Under the pieces are notes generated by a model. The model was not told where the DNA came from. It searched no databases and worked only from the letters and a program-made list of their open reading frames with translations. Shown here in pieces: positions 44,927 through 54,433 of a DNA stretch of 64,000 bases. The position numbers were made by a program, and so were the translations under genes. The DNA is from Fictibacillus phosphorivorans (GTDB lineage Bacteria > Bacillota > Bacilli > Bacillales > Fictibacillaceae), in assembly GCF_001629705.1 (NCBI RefSeq), contig NZ_CP015378.1, positions 2,976,001 through 3,040,000 of the forward strand, written 5' to 3'. Positions within the stretch are counted from its first letter, which is position 1, and each line of letters opens with the position of its first letter.

Positions 44927-46241
44927 ATGAACGATGATCAAGAAGCTGTGCCATCATCATTGCTTTTCCAACAATCTTTCCGTCATGATGGATCTCCACA
45001 TCTACTTTTCCAAATTTACGGCTCACTTCAAGCACTCTTGGAATCAGTTCGATATCACTATCAATCTGTACAGGCTTAATGTAATAAAACGTTACATTCT
45101 CAACAACGAGGTCGCCTTTTTTGATTTTTCTCAGTGCTTTTCGAGCGGTTTCGGTTACGAGAGTCATTAATACACCGTAAGAAACAGTACCAAGGTGGTT
45201 GGTCATCTGTGGTGTAATTCTACAGAAGAACGAAATCTCATTATCCACCTTTTGTTCTTTTAATTCTGTAGTAATTAAATCATCAAAGGTAGCTCCTACT
45301 TGGGGCTGCTTTTGCATCATCTGCATCGCTTTTAATACATCTTGTCTCGTTAAAATTCCGATCAGTTTATGAGAAGTTCCGATTACAGGAAGTAGTTCGA
45401 TTCCTTCCCAGATCATCATATGAGCACATGCTGCAACAGATGTTTTCTCCGTAACGGTTAAAGGTGCACGAGTCATTACTTTTTCAACCTGCGTAGAAAC
45501 AGGAACACCTATAATATCTTTAGAAGTGACTACACCCGTTACACGATTACCTTGATCTACTACCGGATAACGACTATGCATGGTTTGTTGATTCAACTCG
45601 TGCCAACGCTGCACTTTATCATGTTGATAAAGATAATGCGTCTCGTCGATCGGTATTAAAATATCAGATGCTAAAACGATATCCTTCTTGATCAAACGGT
45701 CATGAATCGCTTTATTAATCATAGTCGCAACTGTAAAGGTATCATAGCTTGTCGAGATAACTGGAAGTTCAAGATCATCAGCGAGCCGTTTCACTTCTTC
45801 CTCTGTATCAAAGCCACCTGTAACTAAGATTGCACTTCCTGCTTTCAGTCCGAGTTCATGGGCGTTCACACGGTTACCAACGATCAATAGACTTCCTGCA
45901 TCAACATAGCGCATCATCGCTTCAAGTTTCATGGCTCCGATGACAAATTTGTGTAATGTTTTATGAAGACCAGCGCGCCCACCAAGTACTTGTCCTTCAA
46001 CAATATTGACTACTTCAGCGAACGTTAACTTTTCAATATTACTCTTTGCTTGTCTTTCAATACGTATCGTACCAACACGTTCGATCGTGCTTACGATTCC
46101 TTGATTTTCAGCTTCTTTAATCGCTCGGTAAGCTGTTCCTTCACTAACGGTCAGATCTTTTGCTATTTGCCGAACGGAGATTTTTGATCCGACATCAAGG
46201 TCCAAAATATGCTGTAGTATTTGTTCATGCTTGGTTAGCAT
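44925..46241 (-). CDS. ytoI: HTH-DRTGG-CBS-hotdog regulatory protein YtoI
   Basis: A 438-residue multi-domain protein. In order: N-terminal winged helix (SVRQIAKDLTVSEGTAYRAIKEAE, about 20-45), a DRTGG-like domain (about 75-180), two CBS repeats (about 195-310, VTGVVTSKDIIGVPVS and KLIGILTRQDVLKAM), and a C-terminal thioesterase-like hot-dog domain (TPQMTNHLGTVSYGVL). The set suggests a DNA-binding regulator that senses a nucleotide through CBS and an acyl-CoA through the hot-dog domain. ATG 46241 is used; GTG 46250 is an alternative. A long dyad overlaps its own promoter. Confidence 0.9.
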   Translation of the reverse strand: MLTKHEQILQHILDLDVGSKISVRQIAKDLTVSEGTAYRAIKEAENQGIVSTIERVGTIRIERQAKSNIEKLTFAEVVNIVEGQVLGGRAGLHKTLHKFVIGAMKLEAMMRYVDAGSLLIVGNRVNAHELGLKAGSAILVTGGFDTEEEVKRLADDLELPVISTSYDTFTVATMINKAIHDRLIKKDIVLASDILIPIDETHYLYQHDKVQRWHELNQQTMHSRYPVVDQGNRVTGVVTSKDIIGVPVSTQVEKVMTRAPLTVTEKTSVAACAHMMIWEGIELLPVIGTSHKLIGILTRQDVLKAMQMMQKQPQVGATFDDLITTELKEQKVDNEISFFCRITPQMTNHLGTVSYGVLMTLVTETARKALRKIKKGDLVVENVTFYYIKPVQIDSDIELIPRVLEVSRKFGKVDVEIHHDGKIVGKAMMMAQLLDHRS

Positions 46242-46261
46242 TACATTCACCGTTCCTTCTA

Positions 46262-46308
46262 CCTGTATCTATCTGTTTTTCAACTTTGACTAATACAGAT
46301 TATACAGG
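46262..46308 (-). promoter_or_regulatory. Candidate operator dyad at ytoI promoter
   Basis: Minus-strand CCTGTATAATCTGT (46295-46308) and ACAGATAGATACAGG (46262-46276) are reverse complements with one extra base, separated by 18 bases. The first arm contains the -10 hexamer. Confidence 0.55.
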
Positions 46309-46327
46309 CATTAGGACAGAAACTCAA
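46299..46327 (-). promoter_or_regulatory. Sigma-A promoter for ytoI
   Basis: Minus-strand TTGAGT (46322-46327), 17-base spacer, TATAAT (46299-46304). The -35 overlaps the end of the upstream small membrane-protein gene. Confidence 0.7.
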
Positions 46328-46566
46328 CTTTCCATGTGTATCCTTTTTTTCATTTTTGAATCTGGAGTCACAATCTGCTTTTTAACAGATCTTTTCTCTG
46401 CCTTATCTTTCTTAAACAAAAGGTTAACTAAAAGCATACCCGCAAATCCCATCCATGCTACCGAGAAAAGTTGTTGCAGAAAAGGACCGTCAAATGATAG
46501 TACAGGTATGGCTACATAAAAAAGCACAAATAACATTAATAATTTTGCCATTTTTTCTTGTCTCAT
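46324..46566 (-). CDS. Small membrane protein of unknown function
   Basis: An 80-residue protein with two hydrophobic segments (LLMLFVLFYVAIPVLSF and LFSVAWMGFAGMLLVNLLF) and a basic C-terminal tail (KKDKAEKRSVKKQIV). I do not recognise the family. The ATG at 46566 follows GGGAGG, but that binding site is within the stem of the ytkL terminator. A start at 46596 lies before the binding site and is unlikely. It lies between ytkL and ytoI. Confidence 0.65.
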   Translation of the reverse strand: MRQEKMAKLLMLFVLFYVAIPVLSFDGPFLQQLFSVAWMGFAGMLLVNLLFKKDKAEKRSVKKQIVTPDSKMKKRIHMES

Positions 46567-46616
46567 AAAAAACACAACCTCCCTTACTATCATCAATATG
46601 CATAGAAAGGGAGGTT
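46567..46616 (-). terminator. ytkL terminator overlapping the ribosome binding site of the next gene
   Basis: Perfect 10-bp arms AACCTCCCTT/AAGGGAGGTT (46576-46585 and 46607-46616) with a 21-base loop, followed by GTGTTTTTTA on the minus strand. The 3' arm contains the GGGAGG used by the gene at 46324-46566. Confidence 0.7.
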
Positions 46617-46623
46617 AGAATCA

Positions 46624-47304
46624 TTATACGCTTATACTTTCGCCGCTTTTAAGCACTTTTCCTCTGTTTCCAAGTTGGGATGTGAATGAGGTTTCTGGAT
46701 CCTGTTCAATCACAGGAAACGTATTGTAATGGATTGGGACGGTGATCTCGGCACCGATCCAATCAGCGGCGATTAATGCATCCTCTGGTCCCATTGTAAA
46801 ATTGTCACCAATAGGCAAGAAAGCAATCTCTGGTTTTGCAAACTCTCCAATTAACTTCATATCTGAGAATAGAGCTGTATCTCCTGCATGGTATAGCGTT
46901 TTCCCACCATGTGAGAATAAAATTCCCGCCGGCATTCCGGTATATACGACAGTTCCATCTTCTTGTGAATAACTTGATCCATGAAAGGCTTGAGTGAATT
47001 TTACTTTTCCAAAATCAAATGTGCGGCTTCCTCCTATATGCATAGGATGTGCCTCTACTCCGAGTGTTTGTAAGTACTCAGCAAGTTCAAATGGCGCTAC
47101 GACCAAGCTGTTATTTGCTTTTGCAATCTCAACCGTGTCTCCTACGTGATCATTATGACCGTGTGTTAATAGAATAACATCGGCTTTTACGTCCTTAACT
47201 TCGATCTTAGCTTGTCCATTTCCGTTAATAAAGGGGTCAATCCAAATGGAATGTTGATCTGTTTGAATTTCAAGTACAGAATGTCCGTGGTATGTCACTT
47301 TCAT
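46624..47304 (-). CDS. ytkL: Metal-dependent hydrolase YtkL (metallo-beta-lactamase fold)
   Basis: A 226-residue UPF0173-type hydrolase, same length as B. subtilis YtkL. The zinc-binding motif is [12 protein letters not shown], with later [12 protein letters not shown] and [12 protein letters not shown]. The start [15 protein letters not shown] is conserved; ATG 47304 follows GGAGGGAACATGC. Substrate unknown. It is followed by a terminator that also affects the next gene. Confidence 0.93.
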   Translation of the reverse strand: MKVTYHGHSVLEIQTDQHSIWIDPFINGNGQAKIEVKDVKADVILLTHGHNDHVGDTVEIAKANNSLVVAPFELAEYLQTLGVEAHPMHIGGSRTFDFGKVKFTQAFHGSSYSQEDGTVVYTGMPAGILFSHGGKTLYHAGDTALFSDMKLIGEFAKPEIAFLPIGDNFTMGPEDALIAADWIGAEITVPIHYNTFPVIEQDPETSFTSQLGNRGKVLKSGESISV

Positions 47305-47375
47305 AATTGCATGTTCCCTCCTCAAATTAAACGCTGAAATACCTTATTAGTGTTACATACCCTATTATAGAACAG

Positions 47376-47418
47376 AAAAAAAGTCCGATTCCAGAAAAAA
47401 AGGAATGCGAACTTTTTT
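47376..47418 (-). terminator. Terminator after ald
   Basis: AAAAAAAGT/ACTTTTTT outer arms with inner TCC/GGA pairing and T-runs on both sides. Confidence 0.65.
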
Positions 47419-47426
47419 AAATGTAT

Positions 47427-48551
47427 CTATTTGTTTGATTTTAGGATGGATACGGCATCTTTATAATCTAGTTGATGCGATTCAGCTACCGCTTTGTATG
47501 TTACGAAACCATCTAATGTATTGATTCCTTTGAGCAGAGCTTCATTATCTAAACACGCTTGAACATAGCCTTTGTTTGCGATTTGAAGAGCATATGGTAC
47601 GGTTACGTTAGTCAGACCGATCGTTGAAGTTCTCGGAACAGCGCCTGGCATGTTAGCTACTGCATAATGAAGTACACCATGCTTTTCATATGTTGGATTA
47701 TCATGAGTGGTGATGCGGTCAACCGTTTCAAAGATTCCACCTTGATCAATAGCAACATCTACGATTACAGAACCGGGCTGCATGCCTTTAATCATCTCTT
47801 CGGTCACAAGCTTAGGTGCCCTAGCTCCCGGAATTAACACAGCCCCAATAACCAATGCTGATTCTTGAACGGCAAGAGCTATATTGAGTGGATTCGATAT
47901 AAGCGTGTTGATCTCAACACCGAAAATATCATCAAGCTGACGAAGACGTTCCGGGTTTAAATCAATAATCGTAACATCCGCTCCAAGACCCATAGCGATC
48001 TTAGCGGCATTCGTCCCGACCACTCCGCCACCAATAACCGTTACTTTTCCACGTCTTACCCCAGGTATTCCACTTAAGAGGATACCTAACCCACCTTTAG
48101 GTTTTTCTAAGAATTGAGCACCGATCTGCGCCGACATTCTTCCTGCCACTTCACTCATCGGTGTAAGCAGTGGGAGTGTACCGTTCGGCAATTGAACCGT
48201 TTCGTACGCGATACCAACTACTTTATTATCCGTTAAAGCTTTTGTAAGTTCAGGCTCAGGCGCAAGATGTAAATAAGTGAAGAGAATTAGACCTTCTCGA
48301 AAAAAACAGTACTCTTCAGGTAGCGGCTCTTTTACTTTCATGACCATGTCCATCGACCATGCCTGAGTTGGTGTTTCTACAATCACACCACCAGCACTTT
48401 CGTATTCTTCATCTGTAAACCCTGATCCGATTCCAGCACCTTTTTGGATAAATACCTCATGACCTGATGCCACAAGATTCAACACACCCGCTGGTGTCAT
48501 CGCTACACGATTTTCATTGTTTTTTATTTCAGTTGGTACTCCTATTTTCAT
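47427..48551 (-). CDS. ald: Alanine dehydrogenase
   Basis: NAD-dependent alanine dehydrogenase, 374 residues, interconverting alanine and pyruvate plus ammonia; needed for alanine use and for sporulation in B. subtilis. It has [20 protein letters not shown] at the N-terminus, [12 protein letters not shown] with the pyruvate-binding Lys, [10 protein letters not shown] with the catalytic His, and the NAD fold [20 protein letters not shown]. The ATG follows GGGAGGGTACAAC. About 250 bases upstream hold only AT-rich sequence, probably its promoter. Confidence 0.96.
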   Translation of the reverse strand: MKIGVPTEIKNNENRVAMTPAGVLNLVASGHEVFIQKGAGIGSGFTDEEYESAGGVIVETPTQAWSMDMVMKVKEPLPEEYCFFREGLILFTYLHLAPEPELTKALTDNKVVGIAYETVQLPNGTLPLLTPMSEVAGRMSAQIGAQFLEKPKGGLGILLSGIPGVRRGKVTVIGGGVVGTNAAKIAMGLGADVTIIDLNPERLRQLDDIFGVEINTLISNPLNIALAVQESALVIGAVLIPGARAPKLVTEEMIKGMQPGSVIVDVAIDQGGIFETVDRITTHDNPTYEKHGVLHYAVANMPGAVPRTSTIGLTNVTVPYALQIANKGYVQACLDNEALLKGINTLDGFVTYKAVAESHQLDYKDAVSILKSNK

Positions 48552-48761
48552 GTTGTACCCTCCCTTAATTCACATGGAAATTTTTTCATTATTCTATAGT
48601 TAACATACCACCAAAAATTCAAAATAAAAAGTTGAATTTCATTAGAATATGAATATAGTCAAGACAGCTTTAAGGTGCCCTAAAAGGAAAAAGAACATTC
48701 TAATTTTTGGTTTTATGAAAAATACTGCCTTTGTTCGCAATTGTAATAACTTTTTTAGAAC

Positions 48762-48793
48762 AAAAAAGGATAGCTCTGTAAAAGAGCTACCCT
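48762..48793 (-). terminator. Terminator after the small DUF4025-like gene
   Basis: Stem GGGTAGCTCT/AGAGCTATCC with one wobble, followed by TTTTTTG on the minus strand. Confidence 0.75.
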
Positions 48794-48802
48794 AATCTTG
48801 TG

Positions 48803-48964
48803 TTATGAAAGACTTTCTTCTTCATCAAGTTTTGTTCTTTGCTGCCCTTGATCTACTTTATCAACGATTCCGCTTTGATACGATTCTGTTATCTGCTGAT
48901 GTACAGTCATCTCACCTTCAGCATCATATTCAAGCTGTTGATTAGGACGTTTTTCGTTTTCCAT
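48803..48964 (-). CDS. Small acidic protein, DUF4025/YozQ-like
   Basis: A 53-residue reading frame beginning MENEKRPNQQLEYDAEGEMT, then VHQQITESYQSGIVDKVDQG. It follows an ideal AGGAGGAAAGTAAAG site and ends at a good terminator, so it is a single-gene unit. The T-x-x-Q-x-x-x-x-Y-x-x-G core resembles the DUF4025 (YozQ) family, a weak similarity. Function unknown; it lies between ald and argH. Confidence 0.7.
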   Translation of the reverse strand: MENEKRPNQQLEYDAEGEMTVHQQITESYQSGIVDKVDQGQQRTKLDEEESLS

Positions 48965-49033
48965 CTTTACTTTCCTCCTTCAAGCGCAAGACTTTAAACA
49001 TAGTTTTTGTCTTACAAGGAAAGTTCATTTGAG

Positions 49034-50419
49034 CTAATTATTGGAAACGGCCATTTTTGATTGTGCTGCATCAATTTGTTGACGAACAGCTTCAAAGCCC
49101 GTTCCACCTTCAGAATTTCGTCTTTCTACTGCTGTTTTTGGAGACAGCGCGTCAAACAGATCATGTTCAACGAGCGGACACCATTCCTGATATTCATCCA
49201 GAGACACATCAAGAAGGTAGCAACCTTTTTGAATGCATTGAAGAACCATCTGACCCACTAATTCATGTGCTTCTCGAAATGGGATTCCTTTTTTTGCTAG
49301 ATAATCTGCAAGCTCTGTAGCATTAGAAAAGTCTTGATGAACGGCCTTATTCATCTTATCCACATGAATTTTCACTTCGTTCATCATACCTGTCATGATG
49401 CTTAAACATCCTTTAACCGTTTTTACTGTATCAAAAACGGGTTCTTTGTCTTCCTGCATGTCTTTGTTGTATGCAAGTGGCAACCCCTTCATTAAGGTAA
49501 GCAGGGAGATCAAAGAGCCATATACTCTCCCGCTTTTCCCTCGAATTAGTTCAGCCATATCAGGGTTCTTTTTTTGCGGCATCATAGAGCTGCCTGTAGT
49601 GAAGCTATCACTGATCTCAATAAACCCGAATTCTTCTGAGGACCAAAGAATCAGTTCTTCACAAAAACGAGACAGGTGCATCATGATCATAGAAGCATTG
49701 CTACAGCATTCAATTGCAAAATCTCGATCACTTACAGCGTCTAAGCTGTTGAGATACTTATTTGCGAATCCAAGCTCGTTCATCGTGATGTTACGGTCGA
49801 TATCAAACGTCGTTCCCGCTAGAGCTCCAGCACCAAGAGGCATGATATCACTGCGCTTTAGACTATCTTGAAGTCTTCCTTTGTCACGATCCAGCATCCA
49901 AAAATAGGCCAAAAGATGATGAGCAAATGAAACGGGCTGAGCACGCTGAAGATGCGTATACCCAGGGATGATCGTTTCTACATGTTCTTCAGCAAGATTC
50001 AACAATGATTTTTGCAATTCTTCAATATGAGCAATGATCAATAACGTTTCTTCCTTCACATAAAGGTGAAAATCTGTTGCCACTTGATCATTTCGACTTC
50101 TTGCTGTATGAAGCTTTCCGCCGTCCGGTCCAATTTTGTCTGTTAATAATTTCTCAAGGTTCAGATGAATATCTTCGTATTTAACGGAATACGTAAGTTC
50201 CCCTTCTTCCACTTCTGACTGAAGTGAAAGTAAACCATTCTTAATGTTTTCGTAGGAACTCTCGTCAATTATCTTACATTGAAATAACATCTTGGCATGA
50301 GCCAAACTTCCTTTAATGTCTTGACTGGCCAACTGCTGATCAAAAGAGATGGATGCTCCAAACTCATCTACCCATTCTTCAGGCTGTTTTGAGAAACGTC
50401 CTCCCCATAACTTTTTCAC
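49034..50419 (-). CDS. argH: Argininosuccinate lyase
   Basis: The last step of arginine synthesis, splitting argininosuccinate to arginine and fumarate, 461 residues. Signature [20 protein letters not shown] near residue 280, and [17 protein letters not shown] plus [20 protein letters not shown]. It starts with GTG 50419 after GAGGTG and overlaps the argG stop by four bases, so the two are translationally coupled. Confidence 0.97.
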   Translation of the reverse strand: MKKLWGGRFSKQPEEWVDEFGASISFDQQLASQDIKGSLAHAKMLFQCKIIDESSYENIKNGLLSLQSEVEEGELTYSVKYEDIHLNLEKLLTDKIGPDGGKLHTARSRNDQVATDFHLYVKEETLLIIAHIEELQKSLLNLAEEHVETIIPGYTHLQRAQPVSFAHHLLAYFWMLDRDKGRLQDSLKRSDIMPLGAGALAGTTFDIDRNITMNELGFANKYLNSLDAVSDRDFAIECCSNASMIMMHLSRFCEELILWSSEEFGFIEISDSFTTGSSMMPQKKNPDMAELIRGKSGRVYGSLISLLTLMKGLPLAYNKDMQEDKEPVFDTVKTVKGCLSIMTGMMNEVKIHVDKMNKAVHQDFSNATELADYLAKKGIPFREAHELVGQMVLQCIQKGCYLLDVSLDEYQEWCPLVEHDLFDALSPKTAVERRNSEGGTGFEAVRQQIDAAQSKMAVSNN

Positions 50420-51618
50420 ACTTTCACCTCATTTTTTTGAACCATGCTGCTAACTTTTGTAGGAAGTCCCCACAATGAGATGAATCCTTTCGCAGCTGTA
50501 TGATCAAAAGCATCATCTGCTGTATAAGTGGCTAGTTTCTCGTCATAAAGGGAGAATGGTGATTTTCTTCCTTCAACGATCGCATGACCTTTAAAGAATT
50601 TAACACGTACTGTTCCTGTTACATGTTTTTGCGTTTCATCTAAAAAGGCTTTTAATGATGCCTGTAGCGGTGAGAACCATAAACCTTCATAAATCAGTTC
50701 AGTCATCTTCTTCTCAATGATCGGTTTAAAGTGAGCGACTTCTTTAACCAATGTAAGATCTTCAAGTTCTTTATGTGCTTTAATAAGCGTTGTTGCGGCT
50801 GGACACTCGTATACTTCACGGGATTTTATTCCTACTAATCTATTTTCAACATGGTCGATTCGTCCAACACCATGTGCGCCTCCCCATTCGTTCAACTGAT
50901 TAATCAGAACATCTAGAGAAACATACTGACCATTCAGTGATACCGGGATGCCTTGTTCGAATCCGATTTCTACGATCTGGGGTTCATTTGGCGTATCCTC
51001 AAGAGCAACAGTCATTTCATATGCTTCTTCTGGTGGTGCAGCCCAAGGATCTTCCAAGATGCCACATTCATTGCTTCTTCCCCATAAATTTTGATCGATA
51101 GAGAACGGGTTTTCCTTTTTAATGGGAACAGGAATATCATGTTCTTTCGCATACTGAATCTCTTCTTCACGTGACCAGCTCCATTCACGAACCGGCGCAA
51201 GAACTTCAAGCTCTGGAGCGAGTGCCGCAACAGAAACTTCAAAACGTACTTGGTCGTTCCCTTTTCCGGTGCAGCCATGAGCAACGGCTGTAGCTCCAAC
51301 TTTTTTAGCAGTTTCTACTAATTTTTTTGCGATCAACGGTCTGCTTAATGCAGAAATGAGAGGATACTTCCCTTCATACAATGCATGTGATTGTAGAGCT
51401 ACTAATGCATATTCATCAGCGTATTCCTTTTGAACATCAAGTACGATCGATTCAGACGCTCCGATTGATAAGGCCTTTGATTGTATAAACGGAAGGTCCT
51501 TTCCTTCACCCACATCCAAGCATAATGCAATAACTTCGTATCCCTTGTCCGCTAGCCACGGAATCGCAACAGACGTATCTAATCCTCCAGAATAAGCTAA
51601 AACGACCTTTTTCCCCAT
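50416..51618 (-). CDS. argG: Argininosuccinate synthase
   Basis: ATP-dependent joining of citrulline and aspartate, 400 residues. The N-type ATP pyrophosphatase motif is [17 protein letters not shown]; later [15 protein letters not shown] and [13 protein letters not shown]. The ATG follows AGGAGAGATTTTACT. First gene of argG-argH, with a sigma-A promoter (51711-51740) and an ArgR-like site upstream. Confidence 0.97.
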   Translation of the reverse strand: MGKKVVLAYSGGLDTSVAIPWLADKGYEVIALCLDVGEGKDLPFIQSKALSIGASESIVLDVQKEYADEYALVALQSHALYEGKYPLISALSRPLIAKKLVETAKKVGATAVAHGCTGKGNDQVRFEVSVAALAPELEVLAPVREWSWSREEEIQYAKEHDIPVPIKKENPFSIDQNLWGRSNECGILEDPWAAPPEEAYEMTVALEDTPNEPQIVEIGFEQGIPVSLNGQYVSLDVLINQLNEWGGAHGVGRIDHVENRLVGIKSREVYECPAATTLIKAHKELEDLTLVKEVAHFKPIIEKKMTELIYEGLWFSPLQASLKAFLDETQKHVTGTVRVKFFKGHAIVEGRKSPFSLYDEKLATYTADDAFDHTAAKGFISLWGLPTKVSSMVQKNEVKV

Positions 51619-51710
51619 AGTAAAATCTCTCCTTTTGTTATAGCCAAAAATGAATATTTACTTATTTTTATACATTTTTGTTTATAAAAATACCATTTAT
51701 GATAGTTCAT

Positions 51711-51740
51711 ACTATAACAAAAACACTAATGGAATTGCAA
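51711..51740 (-). promoter_or_regulatory. Sigma-A promoter for argGH
   Basis: Minus-strand TTGCAA (51735-51740), 18-base spacer, TATAGT (51711-51716). An ATAGT-TCAT-ACTAT dyad covers the -10 region. Confidence 0.75.
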
Positions 51741-51754
51741 GGTTATTCTTTAAA

Positions 51755-51775
51755 ATGAATAAAAATTACATTCAA
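51755..51775 (-). promoter_or_regulatory. Candidate ArgR (AhrC) operator upstream of argG
   Basis: ATGAATAAAAATTACATTCAA on the plus strand contains the TGAAT/ATTCA arms and the ATGAATAAAAAT core of the Bacillus ARG box. A second half-site-like TGAATATTTA lies at 51651-51660 near the start codon. Arginine repression is inferred. Confidence 0.5.
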
Positions 51776-51832
51776 CTTTTATCTACCATCCAACTCCCCC
51801 CTTTTGTACAATAGAAATAGAGGTGATTTCAA

Positions 51833-52147
51833 TTGCAGAATGACTTTGTTTGGGATGATAGACTCGGAATCTTTGTTCCGAATTTAAATAAATCGTGGGA
51901 AAAGTACGATACATCCACTCAAGAAGCGATAATGTTGCATTGGGAAAAGATCAGAGGAAGAATTCCAGATCGAATCAGAGAGATCGAAGACACCATTAAC
52001 AAGTTGCAAGACCAACTATCAACCGAAGAACATTTTGAGGTCTCTTGCGAACTGAACAACAAAATCGCGAGCCTCGCTTCAGTTATCAATGATCTTTGGC
52101 TATGGTACAGATTAAATCAGAGTATTACATCCAAGGCTCACGACTAA
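51833..52147 (+). CDS. Conserved hypothetical protein, helical
   Basis: A 104-residue soluble protein starting at TTG 51833, seven bases after GAGGTGATTTCAA; no other start has a binding site. The N-terminus is tryptophan-rich (FVWDDRLGIFVPNLNKSWEK) and the centre forms a likely coiled coil (IREIEDTINKLQDQLSTEEH). The C-terminus contains VINDLWLWYRLNQSI. I do not recognise the family. It is divergent from argG and convergent with moaB, with a shared terminator. Confidence 0.7.
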   Translation: MQNDFVWDDRLGIFVPNLNKSWEKYDTSTQEAIMLHWEKIRGRIPDRIREIEDTINKLQDQLSTEEHFEVSCELNNKIASLASVINDLWLWYRLNQSITSKAHD

Positions 52148-52166
52148 ATGGGGAGTCATCACATAA

Positions 52167-52200
52167 AAATAAAGAGGATGCAAATGCATCCTCTTTATTT
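52167..52200. terminator. Bidirectional terminator between the hypothetical gene and moaB
   Basis: AAATAAAGAGGATGCA/TGCATCCTCTTTATTT, a perfect 16-bp palindromic stem with T-runs on both strands; overlaps the moaB stop. Confidence 0.88.
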
Positions 52201-52701
52201 TTTCAACTGTTGAACAACATGTGACAGCTCGGGTATGATCAATTTTTCCATACCTAATTTTACAGCACCTGAAGAACCAGGAAGGGCAAATATGGCTGTA
52301 CTATCCTTAACTCCTGCAACCGCTCTGCTTAGCATCGCACCAGAGCCGATGTCTTCTGTATAACTCAACATGCGAAATAGTTCACCAAAACCGGAGATCT
52401 CTTTATCAAATAGAGGCGTTAATGCTTCTATGGTCACATCCCTAGAAGCGATCCCTGTCCCTCCGTTAAAAAGGACAACATCAATGACTTCATTCTGGAT
52501 GCCATATTCCATAGCCTCTTGTATGGATGAAATCTCATCTTTAACTATTTTGTACATAACAACTTTATGATTATTCTTTTCTAAAAAAGCATGTATCAAC
52601 TTGCCGCTTTTATCTGTTTCTTCATTACGTGTATCGCTAACCGTTACAATCATGCATCTAACTACAGGTGGTGCTTGAGCTTTATGTTCTTTAACACTCA
52701 T
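52195..52701 (-). CDS. moaB: Molybdenum cofactor biosynthesis protein B
   Basis: A 168-residue MoaB/MogA-family protein acting on molybdopterin. The loop LFNGGTGIASRDVTIEALTP and the segment IFALPGSSGAVKLGMEKLI are the family's binding motifs. The N-terminus VRCMIVTVSDTRNEETDKSG is also typical. The ATG follows AAAGGTGTTACTTCC. In Bacillus, moaB is likewise close to argGH and ackA. Confidence 0.95.
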   Translation of the reverse strand: MSVKEHKAQAPPVVRCMIVTVSDTRNEETDKSGKLIHAFLEKNNHKVVMYKIVKDEISSIQEAMEYGIQNEVIDVVLFNGGTGIASRDVTIEALTPLFDKEISGFGELFRMLSYTEDIGSGAMLSRAVAGVKDSTAIFALPGSSGAVKLGMEKLIIPELSHVVQQLKK

Positions 52702-52719
52702 GGAAGTAACACCTTTTTC

Positions 52720-53550
52720 TTAATATTTTTCAAAAAGATATCTCTTTTGATAAAATTTGTGTGCAATCTCTGTTATTTTTCTCGACTGTTGGTAGTTCAT
52801 GAAAGCACCGAGTGCCATTCCGAAAATCGGCAACCCTTGAGTTAATTTTTTTCGAAGAAGAAGAATCGCCATCAACTTCACAGCTTGCTGTATCGGATGT
52901 GACATCCATGAAACATCTGCGATTACATCTTTTCCCGCATAAAAAATCGGATCTTCTTCCTCCCTGATCTCAACCATCAGCTCGTCCCACTTTTCCTGTT
53001 GAAAACGCTTTGGCATCGTTGCTGCATGATACACCTTTAATGACCGCATCATTTCTGCAGGTCTTTGGATATCATAGCCATAGTGCATCGCGATAGATTG
53101 CACAGAACGTATCCCAAGAGCGACCATTGCAGGCAGGTCTGTTCCTAAGAAAAGAAGTCCTCCTGTACCTGCAAGCCCTCCTTGCGAAAAAGACAAGAGT
53201 CTGTTTCTTGCGATCTGCTGGTCTGCCATATACGATAACTGATCGATCGAACACTTTTTCAGATCTTCAATTTCATAGATATCGTCTCTAAAGACTCTTG
53301 CTTCAGACAATAATCGTTGCTTCGTGTCCATTTGAAATTGTGAATTTTGTATAAGAGCATGAATGTGAAAGAGCACAGAATCTACATATTCACCGACTGT
53401 CTCTTGCACCTCTTCCGGGAGGAGGTCCATCTGTTTTGTTGCCCATTTTTCATAAGTACGTCCAAAGTCTGTTGGTTCATATGTAAAAAATTCTTCTTCC
53501 CACGCCATAATTTCTTGCCAGATCTGTTCCTCACGCGCTGTTAATGCCAT
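52720..53550 (-). CDS. EcsC family protein
   Basis: A 276-residue protein with EcsC-family character: a long helical N-terminal region, the glycine-rich FSQGGLAGTGGLLFLGTDLP near 140-160 and GLPIFGMALGAFMNYQQSR at the C-terminus. EcsC proteins are associated with the EcsAB ABC transporter in B. subtilis, but this paralogue is not next to ecsAB. Membrane association is plausible. The ATG follows GGAGGATATGT. Function unknown. Confidence 0.8.
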   Translation of the reverse strand: MALTAREEQIWQEIMAWEEEFFTYEPTDFGRTYEKWATKQMDLLPEEVQETVGEYVDSVLFHIHALIQNSQFQMDTKQRLLSEARVFRDDIYEIEDLKKCSIDQLSYMADQQIARNRLLSFSQGGLAGTGGLLFLGTDLPAMVALGIRSVQSIAMHYGYDIQRPAEMMRSLKVYHAATMPKRFQQEKWDELMVEIREEEDPIFYAGKDVIADVSWMSHPIQQAVKLMAILLLRKKLTQGLPIFGMALGAFMNYQQSRKITEIAHKFYQKRYLFEKY

Positions 53551-53624
53551 ACATATCCTCCTTAAAACCTTTTAAATAGTGTAGTATAAATCACTCTTAA
53601 AGTAAAAATTCTGTTATGAGCGAA

Positions 53625-54287
53625 CTATAGAAATGGATTTCTCCATTCCATCAGCAACGCATAATTAGACGATTCTTCATCCTCAATATAATTCGGGATA
53701 AGCATCAAAGGATTTCTTCCACAACGCAAAAGAAAGGAGATGACAGGATCATATAGCTTGCCGCTAATCACTTTGTCAGCATACTCTTCGGGAGTAAGAC
53801 CATGTGAATGCTTTGAAAATCCCGGCATCCTACCCCCACCTAACACTCTCTGCAAATTAAGGTGGATGACTGTTTCGTACAAAGATTGCATAAGTAGCTT
53901 ACCCAAATTTAATTTTCGATGTGATGGTCTTATACAAATATCCACAACATACAGTGTATTTCCGTATTTATCATGATTGGTGATGTAGCCGTTACTCGTT
54001 ATCTCTTCCCACGTATGTTTTGGAAGTTCCTGATCATAATTCACGAGTAAACTTGTTATTGATCCAGCTATGACTCCATCGATTTCCACACAGAGAGCTC
54101 CATCTGGAAAAAGCGTGATATGGTTAAGTAACTGTTTTTCATTCCATAATAATTCTGGCGGAAACGGAGGAGGAAAGCTATCTTTTTGAATGGATAGGAG
54201 TTCAGCAAAATCTTTTTGTTCATAATTTCGAACGACAGCTTTTACATTTTGATTCTTCATGTAAAGATATTGTTCTTTTATGTACAT
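53625..54287 (-). CDS. GNAT-family N-acetyltransferase
   Basis: A 220-residue protein with the acetyl-CoA-binding core: VVDICIRPSHRKLNLGKLLMQSL (motif A, R-x-x-x-x-x-G-x-L variant) in the middle and a preceding strand ALCVEIDGVIAGSITSLLVN. The C-terminal part (GGGRMPGFSKHSHGLTPEEY) resembles larger bacillary GNAT proteins whose substrates are unknown. ATG 54287 follows GGAGGCCGAAAC. It lies between the EcsC-family gene and ackA. Confidence 0.82.
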   Translation of the reverse strand: MYIKEQYLYMKNQNVKAVVRNYEQKDFAELLSIQKDSFPPPFPPELLWNEKQLLNHITLFPDGALCVEIDGVIAGSITSLLVNYDQELPKHTWEEITSNGYITNHDKYGNTLYVVDICIRPSHRKLNLGKLLMQSLYETVIHLNLQRVLGGGRMPGFSKHSHGLTPEEYADKVISGKLYDPVISFLLRCGRNPLMLIPNYIEDEESSNYALLMEWRNPFL

Positions 54288-54391
54288 GTTTCGGCCTCCA
54301 TCTTTTAAAAGGTGAACGCTATTTTTTTGCTCATTAGATGGTTTACGCTAAACACCTCCATATTCCTCCTTTCAATTGCATATCTAAACAT

Positions 54392-54427
54392 AAAAAAACA
54401 GCCTTTTCCAAAAGGAAAAGACTGTTT
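54392..54427 (-). terminator. Terminator after ackA
   Basis: AAACAGTCTTTTCC/GGAAAAGGCTGTTT stem with one wobble followed by TTTTTT on the minus strand. Confidence 0.85.
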
Positions 54428-54433
54428 CTATCA

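Noticed and set aside
47420..47432. TGTATCTATTTGT near the end of ald as another copy of the gapB/ytoI element
   Set aside because: One mismatch, and it lies at the ald stop codon and terminator with no promoter nearby, so it is probably chance.
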